Positions 63,481-64,000 of a stretch of 64,000 bases of DNA are shown here, piece after piece. The notes beneath the pieces are model-generated. The model saw only the letters and a program-made list of their open reading frames with translations. It made no database searches and was not told the origin of the DNA. Position 1 is the stretch's first letter, and every line of letters starts with the position of its first letter. The position numbers were made by a program, and so were the translations under genes. Source of the DNA: Brenneria sp. hezel4-2-4 (lineage in GTDB: Bacteria; Pseudomonadota; Gammaproteobacteria; Enterobacterales; Enterobacteriaceae); contig NZ_JABJXS010000004.1 of assembly GCF_013155275.1 (NCBI RefSeq), positions 186,001-250,000 on the forward strand, read 5' to 3'.

Positions 63481-64000
63481 ATGAGAGCGGTATTTTATTT
63501 CTCGGGCTGGCGCTATGCGTTGCTGCCGGTGTTGGCGTTAATGCTGAGCGCCTGCGACGGAAAAACCGAAACCGGCGCGGCAACGAAACCGGACAATGCG
63601 GCTATCGAAGGTTGGCCGCGACAGATTCAGACCCTTGACGGCACGCTCACGCTCAAGGCGCCGCCGCAGCGCATCGTCTCCACCAGCGTCACCGTTACCG
63701 GCACCCTATTGGCGATTGACGCGCCGGTCATCGCCAGTTCCGCCACCAGCCCGGGCTCCCGCGTTTCCGACAGTCAGGGATTCCTGCGCCAGTGGGGTGA
63801 CGTCGCCCTCGAACGTAAGGTAAAAAAAACCTATGAAACCAAGCCTAATGCCGAAGCGATAGCCAACGAAGCGCCGGATCTGATTGTGGTCGCCGCCACG
63901 GGAGGCGATTCCGCCCTGGCGCTGCGTCAACAGCTTAGCGCTATCGCGCCGGTACTGGTGGTTAACTATGATGATAAAAGCTGGCAGGAACTGGCCTCTC
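63481..64000 (+). CDS. fepB: FepB-like ferric siderophore-binding lipoprotein (3' end outside window)
   Basis: 173 residues visible, frame open to the end of the window. After [17 protein letters not shown] (a lipobox, LSAC) come [19 protein letters not shown] and GFLRQWGDV, then [16 protein letters not shown]; these align with E. coli FepB. It would bind the ferric catecholate in the periplasm and pass it to an ABC importer. The lipid-anchor motif differs from the plain signal peptide of E. coli FepB. Divergent from entCEBA. Confidence 0.9.
   Translation, partial: MRAVFYFSGWRYALLPVLALMLSACDGKTETGAATKPDNAAIEGWPRQIQTLDGTLTLKAPPQRIVSTSVTVTGTLLAIDAPVIASSATSPGSRVSDSQGFLRQWGDVALERKVKKTYETKPNAEAIANEAPDLIVVAATGGDSALALRQQLSAIAPVLVVNYDDKSWQELAS

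Overview
The window is chromosomal DNA of an enterobacterium. Long blocks follow the Escherichia coli gene order (fadH-rlmG-ygjR-alx-sstT-ygjV-uxa-exuR-yqjABCDEKFG-yhaJK; zur-lexA-dgkA-plsB-ubiAC; groLS-fxsA-aspA-dcuA-cutA-dsbD-yjdC-tRNA-Phe; yjjV-ytjA-osmY-prfC). A Pseudomonas syringae-like levansucrase, a HrpL-type promoter in front of a candidate type III effector, hexuronate catabolism and a Fur-controlled catecholate siderophore cluster point to a plant-associated Pectobacteriaceae member, most likely of the Brenneria/Lonsdalea/Dickeya group. The genus is an inference; no marker here fixes it.

Layout. 1-1430: end of an aerolysin-like protein gene, a MITE-like relic and a decayed HigBA toxin-antitoxin pair. 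1.5-3.0 kb: periplasmic DUF305 and Spy proteins and a small coiled-coil protein. 3.2-16.6 kb: fadH, rlmG, ygjR, alx with its Mn/pH riboswitch, sstT, ygjV, then uxaCBA divergent from exuR; exuT, expected here, is absent. 17-23 kb: yqjA-mzrA-yqjCDEK-yqjF-yqjG, yhaJ/yhaK. 23.3-29.6 kb: zur, a DUF3861 gene, lexA with two SOS boxes, dgkA, plsB, ubiAC. 29.8-31.4 kb: a Ser/Gly-rich protein with a Fic-type motif and an upstream hrp box. 31.5-40.4 kb: groLS with a sigma-32 promoter, fxsA, aspA, dcuA, cutA-dsbD, a TetR-type regulator, tRNA-Phe.

40.4-51.9 kb is the accessory part, next to tRNA-Phe. It holds a ruined fic gene, a truncated haemoglobin, an IS3-family scrap, a long AT-rich stretch, a four-gene operon (class III aminotransferase, zinc dehydrogenase, HAD phosphatase, MFS transporter) that looks like a small amino-compound biosynthesis and export cassette, and a mini-prophage remnant (CI-type repressor, Q-type antiterminator, terminators, holin) carrying levansucrase where lysis genes would lie. 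52-58.6 kb returns to core genes (phosphopantetheinyl transferase, nucleoside transporter, yjjV, CsbD-like, ytjA, osmY, prfC). 58.8-64 kb is the siderophore locus entCEBA, divergent across a Fur box from a fepB-like gene cut by the window end.

How the genes work together: entCEBA make and activate 2,3-dihydroxybenzoate, the EntD-type transferase would prime the carrier domain of EntB, and the FepB-like lipoprotein would bring the ferric siderophore back. uxaCBA under ExuR take hexuronates toward 2-keto-3-deoxygluconate. Levansucrase and the candidate effector are the clearest plant-interaction genes. The strongest leads are the phage-embedded levansucrase, the hrp-box Fic-type protein and the 43.5-47.7 kb operon.
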